Positions 1 to 11,209 of a DNA stretch of 64,000 nucleotides are shown one piece after another. The first letter of the stretch is position 1. Each line of letters begins with the position of its first letter. The stretch comes from Ziziphus jujuba (Eukaryota; Streptophyta; Magnoliopsida; Rosales; Rhamnaceae): assembly GCF_031755915.1 (NCBI RefSeq), contig NC_083382.1, forward strand, positions 6,262,001-6,326,000, given 5' to 3'. Under the pieces are notes generated by a model. That model saw only the letters and a list, made by a program, of their open reading frames with translations. It made no database searches and was not told where the DNA came from. The translations under genes and the position numbers were made by a program.

Positions 1-660
1 TCCTAGCTAGTTAGAGAAGAAATGACTTAATTCCCAGTGTGTAATCTCTCTGCTTTTGGCTTAACTAATTTATGCCAAATGTCTTGGGATGTATTCTGAT
101 ATTTTTCAAATGAGACGCTTCTTTCTTTTCCATTATGTTTTCTATATATACATTGATTTTTCAACATCTAAGCCTCTGATGTCCTAATCACCTAGAAAAT
201 TGTCACAAATAGTCTGTTTAAAAATTGATTTTCCTTTTGTAACAAAATCACTAACGAACATTGTGAACATGTGTAATTTTCTGCATCTGCTGGCAGAATA
301 CAAATAGCTTCTATAATTTTAAAAAAGTAAAAGGATGGGACATATATGTTGAAATCATTTATAAGTTAGTTAATCATATATGAACTGCGATTTGAGTTGT
401 GGTCTTTTTCATTTTATTGGTTGCCTTATTGAGGATTGTACAGACATTTTGAAAGGTTTCCAAGTCCTCATTTTCAATCCAGTCTGCATTAACTTCCATA
501 TCGAGTAACCAACCTTGGGTCCTTCACTCTGCTCAACAAGTTAGGTGGCCATCTAAATTTATCATCATATTAATCCCTGCTCAAGATAGGTGACCATTTA
601 AATTTACTCGAATCTTCATCTTCATCTGTTGAGAACAAATCAGGTGAGATATCTAGATAC
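1..660. other. Duplicated flank of a TNL unit, no gene seen
   Basis: No coding frame of note. The first 40 bases closely match the bases that follow the hAT target duplication at 20514 onward (shared TCCTAG..TTAGAGA and TTAATTCCCAGT stretches). The stretch around 280-340 matches 5630-5690 (shared CTGCATCTGCTGG). This is flanking DNA copied along with TNL genes. The C-terminal exon of the first TNL fragment begins at its right edge. Confidence 0.5.
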
Positions 661-1910
661 TCGTCTTCATTGTGCAGGTTCAAATCCTCACTTTCATCTA
701 CCCTGATCTACTTAGGTTGGCATCCAGATCCTCATCTTGATTGTGCAGTGTCAAATTTTCTATCTCTTGCTCACATACCAAACGAACGCCACAATCAAAT
801 CCATTGTCTGTGAAGACATGAAAAGCACTGTCATTGAAATCAAAAGGAAACTCAATTGAAGTGCAATTGCTCTGCCAATTTGAATGGAGGTAAGTAAAAT
901 AGCCGAACATGATCATTGCTCCTACATGAGAATTCAGCATCCATGAGAAGTTTAAGTCACAAGTTTTGTCCCTCGGTTTTTACATTGCACATGCTAGTGA
1001 AACCTCCTACTATATTTTTACTATTCTCTTTTCTTCTTTTAATTGAACCAGAGAGAGTAAAACCAATCCATTTACTGCTGCACAACTTTGGATCTAGATG
1101 TAGACTTATAGACAGCTGATAACTTCTATGAGAAAACCAGGCTGAAACTTCATTTCCAGGAAGAACAATATAAAATCTTTTGCTTGGATTAGGGGAGTTC
1201 TGTCATATTTAAGAAGAATCATCATGTGGAAGCTCTGGTCCCAATGATTTTAGATTTTCACAAAACTTCAAATCAAGAATTCCAAGCTTGGATAGTTGAG
1301 TGATACTATGGCATGTAGGCAAGAAAGAGTTATGGCTGAGGTGTAACTCTTCTAAAGAAACTAAGAAACCAAAATCTTCAAGTATTGCTCCCTTGACAAG
1401 ATCACAACTACTTAGGTCCAATTTTTTCAAAGACCAGAGAAAACCTGAGATTAGACCTTTGCCAACAATGATATTCATTGTATTTTCCAATTGTCATGAT
1501 TCTAAAAATCCACCTCGAAAACATAGTATCTTAAGGTTCTTTAGAAATGCAATGGAAGGTGGTAAGTATTCTATAGAAGTGCAGCCAAGATGAAGCTCCT
1601 CCAAACTGTTTAAATGCCCCAAGTCCTCTTGTAATCTGCACAAAGTTAAACAATAAGAGAGTTTAAGAACTTTGAGAGAATATGAACCGGTTAAGCTTGG
1701 TGGAAGATTTTTCAGGCTATGGCAATGCTCTACGTCCAGTAAAGCAAGCCTTGAAAGAAGTGTAATGGATGGATGAATCTACACTAGATTTGAACAAATT
1801 ATCAAGAATCAATTTCTTTAAATTTGGAACCACGTTGAAGTCTCCAAGCTTTTCAAAATTCTTTGAACCACTAGGTCAATGATTTTCAAATTGTATAAAG
1901 GCTGATATAG

Positions 1911-1943
<33 letters not shown>

Positions 1944-2301
1944 GAGAGAAGATATATTTATTTCATTAAATAAAATATTTAAGTTGTAAGTTTCAGAAGA
2001 GATTAACAGCAAATAAGAGGCTCTAATGGTACCTTGATAAAGTTGTTCAAAACTTGTTTCAAACTGCTGCACTGCAATTCCAGTTTAACAAGTCGATATG
2101 GTTGGAAACTTGATGGAAAACTTGTGAAAGGAAATCGAAACCATTTAATTATATGTAACCCATTTGAAAGATAAAACTTTTGAATCGGACATTGCAACGA
2201 AAGTGAGCAATCTTAGTATTTTTCATTTTTGAGAAGGCTTCCCATCTGATCTGTTTCCATATATTACCACCAACCATCCTATCTTCAACTTCTTCCGTTC
2301 C
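660..2301 (-). pseudogene. TNL fragment: LRR and C-JID exons only
   Basis: Remnant of the 3' half of a TNL gene. The LRR-start exon is 2033-2301 (acceptor CTATTAG, donor AAG|GTACC), encoding the GTEEVE start typical of TNL exon 3. The LRR exon runs from about 1896 to 1209; its readable part (1209-1490) has LRR motifs such as SLKKLDLSSC and SLEELHLSHNSF. The C-JID exon follows an acceptor ending GACAG at about 1187 and reads through FYIVLPGNEV to VRLVCEQEIENL near 740. Breaks: a frameshift soon after the LRR exon starts, a stop at 1209, and loss of the segment that joins LRR to C-JID in its relatives. No TIR or NB-ARC sequence lies upstream as far as 4.5 kb, so this copy was truncated rather than merely mutated. 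Confidence in family is high; exact exon ends are inferred from the intact copy at 41.7-46.0 kb. Confidence 0.8.
1911..1938. repeat. TA microsatellite in TNL intron
   Basis: About 14 TA units just upstream (minus strand) of the LRR exon of the first TNL fragment. They lie where the polypyrimidine tract of that intron should be, so slippage here may have weakened the acceptor. Confidence 0.85.
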
Positions 2302-3095
2302 CTAATAGTCGAGATCAAAACAACAAGAGTAAATCATTTTTCTTCCAAAAAAAAAAAAAAAAAAAAAAAAAAAAACAGAGAGTAAATCATTAAAGCATGT
2401 TTAAGAGAATAAAAAGGATATAGGAGAAAATATTAAACTTGCAAGTAATTAAATTATTCTGTCTTGAAATTGAGGGCAAAATTTCTTTAATGAAATATGT
2501 AAAAACAATTTTTCAAGGACTCTAGAATAAACATTTTCTTTTTTTTTTTTTGGAAGAACCATCATCCTACTTTCCTAAGTTATGAGAGTTTGACTCCCAA
2601 TAGACGCATAATTTCATACCCTTGAAAATCATCTATAAAACAAAAAGTTAACTTTTCAAGAGAAATTTCCCGCAAGAAGTTAAAGAAATTTTTTTTTTTT
2701 TTAATTTGTCTTTCTCTTTTATATAGTTAGTTCTAATTTTTTTTGTTTTTTTGTTTTTTTGGGTTTCATCTATTTGACTGGGAAAAAAAAAAAAAAAAAG
2801 GGGACTTTGAACTCTTCTTCCATATAGGACCCACATTCCTTGGTGGTCAGTCAGTAAACGCTCTGTTTGCGGCACATGGTTAGAGTAGTGGTTGAGTAGT
2901 TTTGTGAAGATTTAGGCTGGCAAATTTTCTTTTCTTTCTTTTATGTTTTTTGATCTAAGTCGGTAGATAAGATTTGTGGGTCATGGACCTATGGACTATG
3001 GTATGCTTCCCGATTGAACATTGGCCTACACAACTTGAAATATTTATAATATCACCCCTGTAGTTTGATGAAATATTCAACTGCATCCCAATATA
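2302..3095. other. AT-rich spacer, no gene seen
   Basis: Contains long A and T runs (a 28-base A run near 2349, T runs near 2540, 2690 and 2745, an A run near 2784). Short frames here are low complexity. It occupies the place where NB-ARC coding sequence would be expected upstream of the truncated TNL copy, and none is found. Confidence 0.6.
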
Positions 3096-3103
3096 GATAT
3101 AGT

Positions 3104-3614
3104 TAGGAATGTTAATGGGGCGGGACGGGATTGGTTTTTAAAATCCTATCCCCATCCTTGTTGGTAATTTTCTATCCCATTTCCGCGGTTTTTTCTTTTG
3201 TTTCAAAGGCAGAGTAAAGATGGGGATTTCCCAATCAGGGATGGGGCGGGACGATTTTTCCCGTTTATTTTTTTTTTTTATATTTGATATAATTTTTTTT
3301 TAAGAAATTTATATAATTTTTTTATGAATAAAATATAAATAAAGTGACTAAAATGCAATAAAAATAAAATGAAATACATCAAGGTCTAAAAAATTACAAT
3401 TATAATAAAATACATTCTTAAAAATACAATAGTCCAAATACATAAAATACATAAAAAAAAAGTAAATATATACGGTCCCGGTCTGACCCCGATTTCGGAC
3501 CTTAAAGATTTATTCCGAGCCCGTCCTACGATCCCGATTTTTCGAAAAAAAACTATCCCGTTAGGGACGGTATACCATGGTTTTCGGGGTGTGCGGGGCA
3601 AATTGCCATTCCTA
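3104..3614. mobile_element. Non-autonomous hAT-type MITE, 511 bp
   Basis: Short terminal inverted repeats TAGGAATG and CATTCCTA (the repeat continues with a G/C-rich GGGGCGGG-like stretch) are flanked by a perfect 8-bp target duplication GATATAGT (3096-3103 and 3615-3622). An 8-bp duplication with TAGG-type ends is the hAT signature. There is no transposase; the small open frame inside (3386-3655, minus) crosses the element's edge and is not credible. Confidence 0.88.
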
Positions 3615-3622
3615 GATATAGT

Positions 3623-3871
3623 AGCATGGTATAGATATAATGTATGTAGAGTCAAGGTATTACAGTAGAGAAGCTACATGAACATTTGCAGAGATTACTC
3701 AAATGATAAAGAAAGGGTTAAAACTACAAAGGTGATTTATTAGCCAGCCAACTAAAAATTTGGCATGCTGCTGCTAGCATGTAAAATCATGCTTCTTCTG
3801 TAATATTTTTTCTTTTTTTTTTTTTTTTTGGCGCTGAAATTCTACTGTAATGTTATGGTATGCTTCTAGAT
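3623..3871. other. Spacer between two MITEs
   Basis: About 250 bp of AT-rich sequence with one T run (near 3812). No gene or repeat recognised. Confidence 0.5.
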
Positions 3872-3879
3872 GATAGCAA

Positions 3880-4469
3880 CAGGATCGGCCCTGACCATCG
3901 CCTGGTCCGCAATGATACAAGCCCTATTTTGGTTAGGATAATCAGTTTTCAAAATATATATTTTAAATATTTTTTTAATTTTGTGTAAATAGTTAATATA
4001 GTTTAAAACATTGAAATATTAATTGTTTTAGTAAAAATATTAATTAATATTGTCATAATTTGTTTTCCCCCCTTCTCCAATAGAGTTATAATTTTGTGTG
4101 ATTAATCTTTATATTTCTTGGGTATATATGACAATATTAATTGTTTTAGTAAAAATACTAGATGGGCCCCTTTTTTTCACTTTAGGTTGTTCTTACTAAT
4201 TAGCCATTAATATCTTTCAATAATACTGTATTTTCAAAACAAATAATCCAACCATAACTGTCCTTTCCCCCCCCCCCCCCCTTTTTTTTTTTTCTCTGTC
4301 CAATAAAACTATAATTTTGTATGATTAACTTTTATACTTCTTATATACCAAATCTATTTCAGAATAAAAATTACTATTTTTGTTCATTGTTTTTAATTTA
4401 TTTTAAATATTGATAAAATGCTAAACTATAAAGTTGGCCCAAGTACCCCAAAATTTCAGGCCGGCCCTG
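3880..4469. mobile_element. Second hAT-type MITE, 590 bp
   Basis: The ends are CAGGATCGGCCCTGA and (reverse-complemented) CAGGGCCGGCCTGAAA, an imperfect inverted repeat of the CAGGGCCGGCCCTG type common in plant hAT-derived elements. They are flanked by a perfect 8-bp target duplication GATAGCAA (3872-3879 and 4470-4477). It lies 257 bp from the previous MITE but has different ends, so it is another family. It contains a C-run followed directly by a T-run near 4267. No coding capacity. Confidence 0.88.
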
Positions 4470-4477
4470 GATAGCAA

Positions 4478-5940
4478 GTACTTGGACGGTAGAAATATTG
4501 TTCCCTTGGACATTCATATATAAAAGTCTGCTAACTAGTTAGTCATCCATTCAATGAAGTTGGATTTCGAACGGATATTTTCATGTTTTCACTTGATTCT
4601 AAAATTATTATGAGTAAAACCTCTGTTTCTTATACCAAGAGAGTTCCATAATTTTTAAAATGCTTCTCCTATTTTAACATGAAAGCCAAAGAGAACAATC
4701 TACTGTGTCTCAGCTTTCACACATACAGGTCCCTATGCTACATTGTTCTGATCGATCTATTAGTTACTACGAACTATGTAGTTTTCTTTATGGTGGAGAA
4801 AAAAGGCAACTCTGTTACTATGCAACAAGTTCTATATCACTTAAAGAGCCTGGACCCCTGCTTTGTGATTACCAATGCTTGATTACTCGTCGTCATTTCT
4901 AAGAAATACATTCTATAAAGTTACTTGTTTATGTTTATCATTTATCAGTATTCATGCAAGGTCACAGTGGTTTAACTTGTACTCAGAAAAGTGGATAAGA
5001 TCACAGTGTATATGCTCTTGTAAGTTATTTTTAGGATGTACATATCCAATGCTTACTTGTAAGTAAGCATTTGTCTTAGTTTCTCCACTGTGCATTTTTG
5101 TAAAGGTAAATTAGGTACATATAAAAACTGTAATAATTTCATTATATCTAATTCGGCTGATTCGCCTAACACAGCATGAGGGAATTGATTATGACAGGGC
5201 AAATGGTGCATCTCACAAGCAGTTCATCGCGTTTAATTTTCCTTTGAACGAGGCTTACTGTTTTTTATCATATTAAAAATGTTCATCAGGTATGTTTATA
5301 ATGTTTTATGTTTTCTATATATTGCATTAATTTTCATTCACTATTTAATTAATGGCTTCATCTTCACTTCAAAGGTATCTTATGATCCCTTTGAACTCCT
5401 AATGCACAGTCTTTCATTAAGACTTGTGATACAAGTAATAACATGACTTGGACACAGAAACCCTTGGATAAAGGAAAAAGGATACAATACAGAATAAACA
5501 TTATCATATATGTGTTCATTCAGTTAAATGCATGCATCAATATATTTGTAGAGTTTTATTTTCCTTTATTTTTCCTCTTGTCATCTAGTTGAATTTGCTA
5601 AAGTGGTTTTCAGTTGCGTATGGACGATATCCTGCATCTGCTGGTAGAATAGAAATGGCTCCTGCCAGACTAAAAGGAAGGAGATGGAATATTACGAACT
5701 AATTGGAAGATCCTGTAGACCTGTACGTATGTTCAAATCATACTTATGTATCAACTGTCTTCCTTAAGTTCTGGGGTTTTGCCTTTGTTTTTGGTTTTCT
5801 TTCTTACCTCAATACTGCTTTTAGAGACTGTGTTTTAGGCATATAATGATATAATTTAACGATATCATAACGCATACAAATTAGAAAAGTACAATAAGCT
5901 AGTACAAAACAGAAAAATGTGAGGTGTATATTATGTGAAG
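4478..5940. other. Duplicated TNL flank (block A), no gene
   Basis: Long stretches match other TNL flanks in this window. The 4830-4920 part (ATCACTTAAAGAGC, CCAATGCTTGATTACTCGTC) resembles 12160-12240 and 22580-22680. The 5045-5080 part (CCAATGCTTACTTGTAAG) resembles 20580-20610 and 21755-21785. The 5630-5690 part matches 280-340. Short open frames here are not conserved between the copies. Best read as the 5' flank of a TNL unit whose coding part is gone. Confidence 0.55.
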
Positions 5941-5944
5941 TATT

Positions 5945-6400
5945 CAGTAAATCCCTTCTTCACCTCATTCTATCAAAGTTATCTGCAGCCTCATATTTCT
6001 TGCCTGTAGACCAAATGAAACACTACATCCATATCTAGGGGATTCAAAAGTAAACTCAGTTTGACCGCAATTATTCTGCCACTTTGTATGGAAGTATATA
6101 TCATGAGGCAAATAAAATAGCCAAAGTTGATAACTGCTGCTATAGGAGAACTAAGGATCCTTGACAGGTCGAAGTCCCAAGTCTTGACTACATAGAAAAT
6201 CCAATACGTGTGTGAACATAGAGAAAGTGAAACCCGTCCATTTACTGCTGCTTCGATTTGGATCTAGTTCCCAAGCTTATCGACCCAAAACTGTGATGAG
6301 TGAACTAGGCTGAAATTTCAATTCTTGGAAGAACAATTATCAAGTCATTTGCTTGGACTAGGGGATTCTTAAAGTGTAAACCTATTTAAGAAGGAGGTTC
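5945..6400 (-). pseudogene. Extra C-JID exon copy of a TNL gene
   Basis: A second, diverged copy of the TNL C-terminal exon lying downstream of the full-length TNL pseudogene. On the minus strand it follows an acceptor-like TTTAAG at about 6372 and reads AATCCCCTAGTCCAAGC, as in the other C-JID exons. Scattered frames encode YFHTKWQNNC and a diverged tail. Several in-frame stops are present. It shows local duplication of the last exon, or the remains of another TNL copy collapsed onto this one. Confidence 0.65.
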
Positions 6401-6689
6401 TATCATGTTTAATAATATTAAGCATTAAATACAAACACACACACAATTACAACTACAAAGACTAGAAGTAGAGAGACCTGAAGGTATCTTTGAAAGGTAT
6501 TTTTTCAGTGATGCAATTGCTGTCCTTTTGCTGGCTTGCCTCCTTACCAAATGGATATGGCAATTAGGTATGAGTGGCATACCACTGGACAAGAAATTTT
6601 CTCTCACAATCTTATTCTCTATGTCTGATAAGTTGAATGAAATCTGCTCTAGGTAACAAAAGAGAAAACACACCCAAAAAAAAAAAAAA

Positions 6690-6820
6690 AAAGAAAATGA
6701 AAAAGAAAAAGAAAAATAATAATAATAATAAAACAGAAAAGAAGAAAAACAGGGAAACTCACTCCCATACATCAAACAAATTAGATAAGGAACCAAAAAA
6801 AAGGAAAAAAAGAAAAAGAA
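6690..6820. repeat. A-rich low-complexity tract
   Basis: Mixed AAAAG/AAT/AAAC runs lying just downstream of the readable C-JID tail of the TNL pseudogene. The hydrophobic poly-Phe stretch in the minus-strand frame (6425-6940) comes from this tract and is not protein. Confidence 0.75.
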
Positions 6821-9463
6821 ACCTGTTTCAAGGCACCGTCTTACTCGTCGTAACCCCTGTTTCTGTGAAAGATAATCAATATTCATATCCACATCCTCAT
6901 GGTGTAGGTTCATATCTCGTATGTCTTGCTCATATATCAAACGAACAGCACATCCATATTCAGTATTTTTGTAGCCTTCATTGTCGTTGCTACTGGATCC
7001 AACAGTAAACTCAATTTGACTACAATTGTTCTGCCATTTTGTGTGGAAACATATATCACGTGGGATATAAATTAGCCAAAGGTGATCAGGCCAGTCATAG
7101 AAGAATTCAGGACTCTAGACAAGTAGAAATTCCATGTCATGTCCTTTGATTCTTACATCGAATTTACAAGAAAAACTTGTGTGTGTGAATACAGAGAAAG
7201 CAAAACCCTTCCACTCACTGCTGCACCAATTCGGATCTAGTTGTAAACTTATCGATTGCCCGAAACTTTGATGAGTGAACCAGATTGGAATTTCATTTCC
7301 AGGAAGAACAATATCAAATCTTTTTCTTGGGTTAGGGGGATTTTGCAAGAATGAAGACGAACCATCATGTTCAATGATAAATATTAAGCACTAACAATTG
7401 GAAACACAAAGACATAAAAAAGGTAGAGAGCGTCTACCTGAAGGTATCTTTTCAGAGATGCGAATGCTGTCCTTTTGCTGCCTTGCCTCCTTACCAATTT
7501 AAAGCACCCCAAACAACTTGCAGAACACCACAAGTCTCATTGGTCTTTAAATGGATCAAGAAATGTTTCCAAGAAAGTACAGTTATCAACTCATACCATT
7601 TCTAAGCTAGGTGGAAGCTTTGGTCCTCAAATCAAGAATCCTAAGCTTGTATAGTTGAATGATACAGGCAGGTAGGCAAGAAATATAGTTATTTTTGAGG
7701 TCCAGCTCCTCTGAAAAAGCTAAGCAACGAAAATCTTTTGGAATCGCTCCATCCCCAGGACTGCAACTACTTAGATCCAATTTTTTCAAAGAATAAAGAC
7801 AACCTGAGATGAGACCTTTACCACCAATGATATTCATCATATTTTTCAATTGTTGGGGTTGTAAAAATCTTGCCCATAACTTTAGGTTTTTCAGAAATAC
7901 AATGGAAGATGGTAGGTCTCTTACAGAAGTGTCGTCGAGGTGAATCTCCTCCAAACTATTTAGATGCCCCAAGTCCTCCGATAAGTTGCGAAGACTAATA
8001 CAATTAGAAAGTTTTAGAACTTTGAGAGATTTCAAACCTTTTATACTTGTTGGGAGATTTTCTAGACCGTCACAATTTTTCATGTTCCGTAAAGTAAGCC
8101 TTGTAAGAAGTACGATGGATTGGTGAACCTCCACTAATCCTGAACAGTGCTTAAGAATCAATTTCTCGAGATTTGGAACCAACTTGTAGTCTTCAAACTT
8201 GCTAAACTTTTTTGAAAATCTTAGGTCAATGACTTTCAAATTGTATAAAGGCTGTTATATCAACAAAAGGAGAAGATTTTATTATTTCATTAGACAAAAT
8301 ACATGTTAGAGATTAACATGAAAATAGGAGGTTCAAAATGTACCTTGATAGGGTTGTTCCATAGTAGTTTGATATTGCTCCGCTGCAATGTCAATTCAAC
8401 AAGTCGATGTGGTTGGAAACTTGATGGAAAACTTGCAAAGGGAAATCCATCCCATTTTAGAATCCTTAACTCGTTAGAAAGATATGCAATTGGTGTGGAA
8501 TCATGATTCACCGGGAAATAATTAAGACTGAGCAATCTCAGTTTCTTCATACTTGACAAGGCTTCACAATGGAATGTTTTTTGTGCTTCTAGAGAACCAC
8601 ATACTATGGCTTCAACTTCTTCTGTGCCCTAATAGTAGAGATCAAAATACAAAGTGAAACACAATATATGAGTTTTTTAAGCTATATTAATACACACATA
8701 TAAAAACATGTTGGTAACTCTATATATGCAGATTGAAAAGGGCTTAAACGAAATGATCATAAGGGGAACCAAAAAAAAAAAAAAAAGAAAGGCTTAAATG
8801 CATTTTGTTTCAGTCTTGTATTCAATATACCATTCAGAAAAAACAAAAAATTAATTGCTACAACAAAAAATGAAGATAAAATTTGATCACATCAAATTCC
8901 ACCATAACTAAATTTGTAGAATGCTATGCTATGAAATGCAAAATGGAAAAAATCAAGATTTTAGATCAGCAAGCTTCTTACTGTATTATTCTCTAAAACT
9001 TGACATAAATCATTGTAATTCCATAACCTACTCCATCTTCCTGGTTCATTTCTGGATTTTTCTCAAACAACTTCTATGCCCATTTCTTGTAGTAAGTCAT
9101 GCATCCAAAGTTTGTTATCAGGACCTGCATATGAGAGATTTATCAATAAGATTTCTTATCTCGATTCTTGGATGGAAACTGCAACTATCCATAATTTTGA
9201 TAATTTCATCTTCATTAAGTCTGTTGAAGAAACATGCAATATCTAGAAAAATATTCTTATCTGTTTCTTGAAGTTCATCAAAAGTTATTCGAAGTACTTT
9301 ATGAATCTTCTTTTCTAGATACTTCTTCAGTCTATCCAAAGAACTTTCCCATTCATACATAGTTTTGCCACATAAAAAGGAACCTAGTACTTCTAGAGCT
9401 AATGCAAGACCCTTTGCATATGCTATGAGTTGCTTACACAGCTCTGTGCAATCCTTCAAAGGA

Positions 9464-9527
9464 TGACTACTTTTTGAAGGCTTTCCAAGTATTGTACAAT
9501 ACTTGGAAAGCCTTCAAAAAGTAGTCA
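9464..9527. repeat. Perfect 64-bp palindrome inside NB-ARC exon
   Basis: Bases 9464-9495 are the exact reverse complement of 9496-9527, centred on the GT|AC of TATTGTACAATA, with no spacer. The left arm matches the coding sequence around the AFKSTHPS motif of the sister gene (44525-44545). The right arm is therefore an inverted copy of coding DNA, not an ancestral motif. Downstream the homology to the sister resumes (AACTCTATATATT). It breaks the reading frame. Confidence 0.93.
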
Positions 9528-9585
9528 CCTTCATTGTCATTTAATTGCCCAACTCTATATATTGTACAATATTTATAAGTACTTG

Positions 9586-9867
9586 CTGGATTTTTCGAAC
9601 AAAAAACACAGCAAAAACGAAAGAGAAAGAAGCTTAAACTGGTGTGGTTTTTTCACCCTCGTTCATTATGGACATAACATATACCCACAAGTTTTCAGAA
9701 ACAGTAAACCACCTAATTTTCACCTACTACTGCGGTAATTATATTGCCAAAAGAAAAGCCATATTTTGGCTATCTAATACAGCAGTATTTTTATAAAAAA
9801 CTGAAAGTACAGTAATTAATCATTACAAAGCAACTTATGATAGCAATAAAAGTGACATTACACTAAC
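9586..9867. mobile_element. 282-bp insertion with 8-bp duplication in TNL exon
   Basis: The sister gene reads continuously across this point. Here 282 extra bases are flanked by a perfect direct repeat AGTACTTG (9578-9585 and 9868-9875), present once in the sister (GTACTTAG context). An 8-bp duplication suits a hAT-type non-autonomous element, but the ends (CTGGATTTTT and ACACTAAC) show no convincing inverted repeat, so the class is open. No coding capacity. Confidence 0.7.
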
Positions 9868-11209
9868 AGTACTTGTAAGCAAACTTTCATCTCTAGTTGT
9901 TACAAGTATTATATTTCCATAGCCAAACCAACTGTCTTTCTCAGCTAATACTTTTAATTGATTTGAATTATCCACATCATCCAAAACAATAAGAACATTT
10001 TTATGCCATGATCTACTTCTAATCATGTCATTTCCTTCATAAACATTCGTTGCTTCTGTAAGTAAACCATTTAGAATATCTGAAAGAAGATGGCTTTGTA
10101 AATACACAAGACCATTTTTCTTTTCACAAATTTCCCTAACATTTGCAAGAAAACTGTAACATTCAAATGGAGAAGACATCCATTCATAATAAGCTTTGGC
10201 AAGAGTTGTCTTCCCTATTCCACCCATCCCACAAATTCCAATAAAGCGAACATCATTTGGTGATGAAGTACAAACATAACTATTCAGTTTCTAGTCTTGA
10301 ATCCATACCAAAAAGGTCCTCTGAAATGTTTAACCGTGCAACTCCAACTTTAGTTGATACCTCTACAATCAATTCTTGTATAAATTTTGCATCATCCCTT
10401 AAAAATTCAAACAATGGGACTATATTAAATGAAAGCATAACATGAATTTTGTAAATGTAATTGTTCTATTTTAGGCACCACATTTGGTAATATCCCTAAT
10501 GGATTTTAGAAATTGAAATTCTTACACAAGAAAAGGAAAAATATCAAAATATGTATAACTTGTTCATATTATTCTTGTAATCAAATGTTGACAAATAACT
10601 ATCTTTATATATGTATATGTATATGTTTAAAACTCAAAATTCATATGTTTAATAGAAAAGAAAAGAGAGCAGACCAAGATAAAAGGAAAAGGACAAATGC
10701 TATATTGTTTACCTATCATGTAAATGCCATCCAGCTAGATTACCAATTTCTTTGAACGCATCCCTCCAACTTTGTACCTTTCCTAGGTTATGACTAAGAA
10801 CTTGGTCATGTCTCCTGAATGCTTCACCAATACTTCCAATCTGCTTCCGTACATGAGATGGATCCACATGGTAGAAAATTGGCAGAACAATCTATTTATA
10901 GTCCTTCATGCATTGAAGAATCTTGACAAGTTCATCCAAATACCATGTCGAAGAAGCATAGTTTCTTGAGAGAATGATGATCGAACAGCATGATTCTTCA
11001 ATGGCTTTCAACAATTCTGGAGAAATGGATTTGCCTCTCTCTAGTTTATCATCATCTAAGAAGGTGTAAATTCCTTTTCGACGAAGAGCTGCATAAAGAT
11101 GACTTGAAAATTTTTTACGAGTATCTTTGCCTCTAAAACTCAAAAACACATCATATTCGGTTCGAGGTCTAGAGGAAGAAGCAGAGATTAATGAATAAGA
11201 TCTTTTCAT

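Larger units (their letters stand above)
6820..11209 (-). pseudogene. Full-length TIR-NBS-LRR pseudogene
   Basis: A disabled TNL receptor, sister of the intact gene at 41742-45986. Exons by comparison: TIR 10713-11209 (ATG at 11209, start MKRSYSL as in the sister), NB-ARC 8982-10397, LRR-start 8344-8628, LRR 7438-8251, C-JID about 6820-7350. The TIR keeps YDVFLSFRGKDTRKKF and the AIEES helix with the glutamate that is catalytic in TIR NADases. The NB-ARC keeps GGIGKTTLAKAYYEW and VLIVLDDVD, and has FLDIACFF. Breaks seen: TAG at 10892-10894 where the sister has CAG in the same context; a 2-bp deletion before the P-loop near 10290; a 282-bp insertion and a 64-bp palindrome in the NB-ARC exon; a frameshift before the MHD region near 9118; a deletion and stop near 7607; a stop at 7115-7117; and a C-JID acceptor reading GCAA instead of GCAG. 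No full-length protein can be made. Confidence 0.9.

Noticed and set aside
6425..6940. 171-codon minus-strand frame
   Set aside because: Only its first 40 or so codons are real TNL C-JID tail; the rest is a poly-Phe translation of a low-complexity A-rich tract.
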